The notes under the pieces: generated by a model
Database searches by the model: none
Seen by the model: the letters and a program-made list of their open reading frames with translations, nothing else
What the model was told of the DNA's origin: nothing
Shown: one piece after another, positions 60,916 through 64,000 of the stretch
Position numbering within the stretch: the stretch's first letter is position 1
Layout: the number at the start of each line of letters is the position of its first letter
Assembly (NCBI RefSeq): GCF_030409325.1
Contig: NZ_JAUFPR010000003.1
Span: 434,001-498,000, forward strand
Direction: 5' to 3'
Source of the DNA: Mucilaginibacter aquaedulcis
GTDB lineage: Bacteria; Bacteroidota; Bacteroidia; Sphingobacteriales; Sphingobacteriaceae
DNA: 64,000 bases
Program-made: the position numbers and the translations under genes

Positions 60916-61806
60916 ATGATATCGATAATAATATGTTCTGCTAATAAAACGCTGTTGAATGAGGTAAGTAAAAACATTGAAGAAACCGTAGGCTTACCTT
61001 ATGAAATTATCGCGATTGATAACAGCTCCGGAAAAAAAGGTATTTGCGAAGTATACAATCAAGCAGCACAGAAAGCCCAATTTGAAGCTTTGTGTTTCAT
61101 GCATGAGGATATTATTATTGAAACAAAGAATTGGGGAAGCATTGTAAATAAATTATTTAAAGCAAACCCTGATCTTGGTTTGCTTGGTGTGGCCGGCGGA
61201 GCTTACAAGGCTTTAGCTCCATCCGGATGGCAAACATTTGGAGATATTAATATCTACATGCACATACTGCAAGGCTTTAAATTCAAGCAAAAAGAAAGTT
61301 TACTGGTTAATCATAATCCCGACAATCAAAAATTACCTGCTGTTGCCGGTGTTGATGGCGTGTGGTTTGCAACTACCCGAAAAATATGGAACGAGGTTAA
61401 ATTTGACGAAAAAACGTTTACAGGTTTCCACGCCTACGATGTTGATTTTTCATTAGCTGTTGGGCAAAAATATAAGGTTGCCGTTACCTATGATGTGTTG
61501 CTCACCCATTTATCAGAAGGTAATTATGACAGCACATGGGTTTATGAATCAATGAAGCTGCATAAAAAATGGAGTAAACACCTCCCTCTTAATATACAGA
61601 GGCTTACACCCAAACAGCAAATGCTTGCAGAAAAAATAACCTTTAAAAAATTCACTGAGCAACTTATTGAATACAAGCTATCCCTTAAATTGGCATATAC
61701 CATATTGTGGCAGGATAACCGGTACGCGACTACCAATTTCAAACTGTTTGCAAAGCTTAATTTTTATCTGTTCAAGCTAATGCTTAGTTCAAAAAACAGG
61801 TCCTGA
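60916..61806 (+). CDS. Glycosyltransferase of the StrF-like GT-A family
   Basis: 296 residues from the ATG at 60916. Begins MISIIICSANK, with VSKNIEETVGLPYEIIAIDN and the acidic motif MHEDIII (the DxD-like site), then VDGVWFATTRKIW and FHAYDVDFSL. This is the Glyco_tranf_2_5 (StrF) layout that transfers sugars to surface glycans. It is the only plus-strand gene next to the cluster on the right and is convergent with the GT2 gene 10 nt away. Confidence 0.82.
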   Translation: MISIIICSANKTLLNEVSKNIEETVGLPYEIIAIDNSSGKKGICEVYNQAAQKAQFEALCFMHEDIIIETKNWGSIVNKLFKANPDLGLLGVAGGAYKALAPSGWQTFGDINIYMHILQGFKFKQKESLLVNHNPDNQKLPAVAGVDGVWFATTRKIWNEVKFDEKTFTGFHAYDVDFSLAVGQKYKVAVTYDVLLTHLSEGNYDSTWVYESMKLHKKWSKHLPLNIQRLTPKQQMLAEKITFKKFTEQLIEYKLSLKLAYTILWQDNRYATTNFKLFAKLNFYLFKLMLSSKNRS

Positions 61807-61816
61807 TATTTAATGG

Positions 61817-62803
61817 TTAATCTAACCGCATTATCTTGTTGCTATTGGGTTTTATATGGGTATACCAAAAGTTTTTGGCTTTAAATCCCCACACCAGTTT
61901 AATAACATCTCGCTGCCGGCGGTAATTACTCCATTTTTTGGTGTAGTATAAGATGTTGATATATTTTTCTATAAAAAGAACAAGGCGTAAAGATAAGTAG
62001 CTATCAGCCCTATTCACATACAGGTTAAGTAATGTATTAACAACCGCTTGTCGCTTATTTTTAGGGTAAGCGGCACAATACTGTAGCCATTTACTTCGCT
62101 GTTTGTAAACTTGCGTAATGGTTCTGTGCCTGTGTTTATCCTTCTTCTCATCTTTTCTGGCCAGCAGATCGGTATCGCTATCATCATGCTGACGGTATTT
62201 GACCAGGCACTGCGGCAAGTAATCAATAGTGCCTAAATTAGTTGCTACATAGGCAATCCACCAGTCATGGTAAGCATCCTTCTTAAATGGCCGCACCTCA
62301 GCAAGCAATTCCTTTTTAAACAATATGGAATGTCCGGATACGCAATTAAAAAATAAAAATGCTTCCGGTTCATCGCCCCTGTAAAAATTAAACAGATCAG
62401 TCATTTTAGCATTCAGCGACTCGTTCTGTTCATTAATAAGTTCCGAATCATGATAGAGCATTACGTTATCATCTATAGCTGCCACCTGTAATTCAATCTT
62501 CCTCAAATCCCACAGATCGTCCTGATCGCACAATGCAATCAAGTCGCCTTTGCAATAATCCAGGGCCCGCTCAAAGTTATTTACAAAACCTACATTGGTT
62601 TCATTTTTATATAAACGGATGTTGGGATATTTTGAGGCACACTTAGCAAGTATCTCATAAGTATTATCAGTTGAACAATCATCTACCGCAATAATTTCGA
62701 TATTACGGTAAGTTTGATTTATGAGTGTATCCAGCTGCTGCTCTAAAAATCGGGCGCCATTGTAAGTACAAAGCGCTATGGATACAAGTGGTAGCTGTTT
62801 CAT
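61817..62803 (-). CDS. Glycosyltransferase family 2
   Basis: 328 residues. GT-A fold with VSIALCTYNGARFLEQQLDT, IIAVDDCSTDNTYEI and the DxD-containing CDQDDLWDLRK. The build is that of rhamnosyl- or galactosyltransferases of O-antigen and capsule synthesis; donor and acceptor unknown. Starts 18 nt after the DUF5672 stop, on the same strand. Confidence 0.88.
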   Translation of the reverse strand: MKQLPLVSIALCTYNGARFLEQQLDTLINQTYRNIEIIAVDDCSTDNTYEILAKCASKYPNIRLYKNETNVGFVNNFERALDYCKGDLIALCDQDDLWDLRKIELQVAAIDDNVMLYHDSELINEQNESLNAKMTDLFNFYRGDEPEAFLFFNCVSGHSILFKKELLAEVRPFKKDAYHDWWIAYVATNLGTIDYLPQCLVKYRQHDDSDTDLLARKDEKKDKHRHRTITQVYKQRSKWLQYCAAYPKNKRQAVVNTLLNLYVNRADSYLSLRLVLFIEKYINILYYTKKWSNYRRQRDVIKLVWGFKAKNFWYTHIKPNSNKIMRLD

Positions 62804-62821
62804 GAATGTAAACCAGTGTTG

Positions 62822-63631
62822 TTAAATATTGTAACCATGCGCCTTGAATATAGGTCGCCAAAAATCAAGGTACAGATCCCATGCATGACAACCAAAGGGT
62901 AGTTCATTTTTATTGAATTTAAGCGCGCGCTCAGGGGCAAGCTCAAATGAAAACTTTAATCCTGTTTTATATGATGGTATATTTAATATTTTTTGTTTCC
63001 GGTTAACTTCTATGCTCCAAAAAATATCCTCATGAAATTCGTGTTCACTACGCGTTAAATAGATCGCCATTTTATCCCGCATGCTGATACTCAGCTCATG
63101 AAACTTTTTTACCCTCCGCAATGAAAAACCTCCGTTACCTACTTTATACTGGTATTGCATTGGTGATGGAAGCCCTTTTTTCTGAACGTTGAACCGCGCA
63201 TGATAATAAAATTGAATTTTTGATTTGATGGCCTTAATCAAATCCGGATAATCACCTGGTGGTATCCAGGGAGCACCTATATAATCAATTGGCTGGCTGC
63301 ACCAATATCCTAAATCATCCCTAAATACAAAGGCATCTAACTGATGAATCAAAATAAACTCATAATCTAAAAAACGTTTGTAAAAAGTATCAGAAAGCAT
63401 CAAAGCGTTGTAACCATCAATACTTTTAAAATAGCTGTCATCAAATGTTTCAATACCTGTAAAATTAAACTGATCAATCTCGTTTGACAAAACAAGCGAT
63501 TGAGGTTTTATTATGATACGGGGATAGTTAGCTAAAACATTCTGCAGCTGAGTTAGTGCAATCTTTTCAAAATCAGATATTTCATTTTTATAAAAAGGAA
63601 CTATAACAGCAACTTTCTTCAGCTCGCTCAT
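62822..63631 (-). CDS. DUF5672 family protein, probable glycosyltransferase
   Basis: 269 residues. DUF5672 marks: VAVIVPFYKNE at the start, IHQLDAFVFRDDLGYW and DYIGAPWIPPG in the middle, GNGGFSLRR, and HEDIFW. The ILIHQLDAF stretch may hold the metal-binding Asp. The family lies within polysaccharide loci and is thought to transfer sugars. Six bases separate it from the gene upstream. Confidence 0.82.
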   Translation of the reverse strand: MSELKKVAVIVPFYKNEISDFEKIALTQLQNVLANYPRIIIKPQSLVLSNEIDQFNFTGIETFDDSYFKSIDGYNALMLSDTFYKRFLDYEFILIHQLDAFVFRDDLGYWCSQPIDYIGAPWIPPGDYPDLIKAIKSKIQFYYHARFNVQKKGLPSPMQYQYKVGNGGFSLRRVKKFHELSISMRDKMAIYLTRSEHEFHEDIFWSIEVNRKQKILNIPSYKTGLKFSFELAPERALKFNKNELPFGCHAWDLYLDFWRPIFKAHGYNI

Positions 63632-63637
63632 AAACGC

Positions 63638-64000
63638 TTAGTTTTTATTGTAAAGCTCCTGTACTAATGATTCAAAATGATCCTGAAAAATAAAATCATA
63701 CCCATTTTCGCCTTCCGGAACAACATTGATAACATCATAACAGGCTTCTAAAATGCGCGGAACCTTTAATGCTTCGGCAATTGAAAACGGAAATGATTGA
63801 TTACCGATAAAAAATTTACATCCCGCAATTATCCGGGCCAACTGTAAAAAATCATTTACCTGTATCCATTCAATATTGGGAATTTGGTTTTTAATGTCGT
63901 TATACTCCGCTTCAACCCCTATAAATTTTAAGTTGCTGTAGTTTTTCAGAAATTTATAATCTACTCCCCTGCTCCTGTATCTTTCGCTCCGTGCAATAAT
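63638..64000 (-). CDS. Glycosyltransferase C-terminal part, GT9/GT-B type (cut by right edge)
   Basis: The frame is open from the right edge to the stop at 63638, giving 120 residues; no start lies inside the window (a TTG at 63841 is internal). The visible part has YNDIKNQIPNIEWIQVNDF and CKFFIGNQSFPFSIAEAL, the pattern of the nucleotide-sugar-binding half of heptosyltransferase-like (GT9) or similar GT-B enzymes. It is co-directional with DUF5672, so the cluster continues to the right. Confidence 0.72.
   Translation of the reverse strand: MIARSERYRSRGVDYKFLKNYSNLKFIGVEAEYNDIKNQIPNIEWIQVNDFLQLARIIAGCKFFIGNQSFPFSIAEALKVPRILEACYDVINVVPEGENGYDFIFQDHFESLVQELYNKN

Overview
The window looks like a chromosomal segment of a gliding-lineage Bacteroidota, most likely family Sphingobacteriaceae and Mucilaginibacter-like. 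The reasons are gldK/gldL gliding (type IX secretion) genes at the left edge, many Bacteroidota-type promoters (TAnnTTTG -7 box, TTG-type -33 box), near-absence of Shine-Dalgarno sites, and families typical of this group (DUF4271 next to hemD, DUF3078, DUF4369-TlpA proteins, an HAD-ACT fusion, a DUF6728-like mini-protein). No tRNA, rRNA, CRISPR array, intact transposase, integrase or phage gene was seen. The genus is an inference.

Layout. 1-1.7 kb: gldK and the start of gldL (minus). 1.9-5.2 kb: DUF4271-hemD pair and a PQQ-type sugar dehydrogenase. 5.4-15.1 kb: NIPSNAP, retropepsin-like protease, hemW, fasciclin, two tandem JmjC/cupin_8 paralogues, a stand-alone NadR-like adenylyltransferase, PfkB sugar kinase, DUF1349 and OmpA lipoprotein. 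15.6-25.2 kb: SDR and Crp/Fnr regulator, Gfo/Idh/MocA plus DUF6807 pair, serine hydrolase, Asp-type alpha/beta hydrolase, a tiny membrane protein and a LysM-NlpC/P60-like protein. 25.4-31.1 kb: a minus-strand run of methyltransferase, UbiA-like protein, metallophosphoesterase, MoxR-like AAA ATPase and VWA protein.

31.3-33.5 kb is a compact nitric-oxide response unit: an Rrf2/NsrR-like regulator divergent from flavohaemoglobin hmp, followed by an uncharacterised 117-residue membrane protein. An inverted repeat sits on the hmp -33 box. 33.6-46.2 kb holds DUF3078, an HSL-type hydrolase, thioesterase, purD, two tandem TlpA proteins, an arginase-fold protein with altered metal ligands, an epimerase, an HAD phosphatase-ACT fusion, a universal stress protein and tryptophan 2,3-dioxygenase. 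46.4-59.9 kb is a mostly minus-strand run: M13 peptidase, MFS, M28 peptidase, recG, ridA with an overlapping 47-residue membrane ORF, a UvrD-type helicase-nuclease and a GH3 enzyme. 60-64 kb: a small beta-barrel protein and the edge of a glycosyltransferase cluster that runs off the right end.

The most distinctive structural feature is intergenic. Several families of long imperfect palindromes fill the gaps between genes, including two-arm composites that occur in both orientations, and one composite carries a different inverted-repeat element inside it. The other recurring theme is promoter -7 boxes 3-9 nt from the start codon (hemW, purD, tryptophan dioxygenase, GH3, a glycosyltransferase), which implies leaderless or near-leaderless transcripts. 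No wholly new multi-gene system could be demonstrated from sequence alone. The best candidates for undescribed biology are the membrane protein in the NO unit, the AAA/VWA-centred run, the metal-ligand-poor arginase relative and the composite palindromes.
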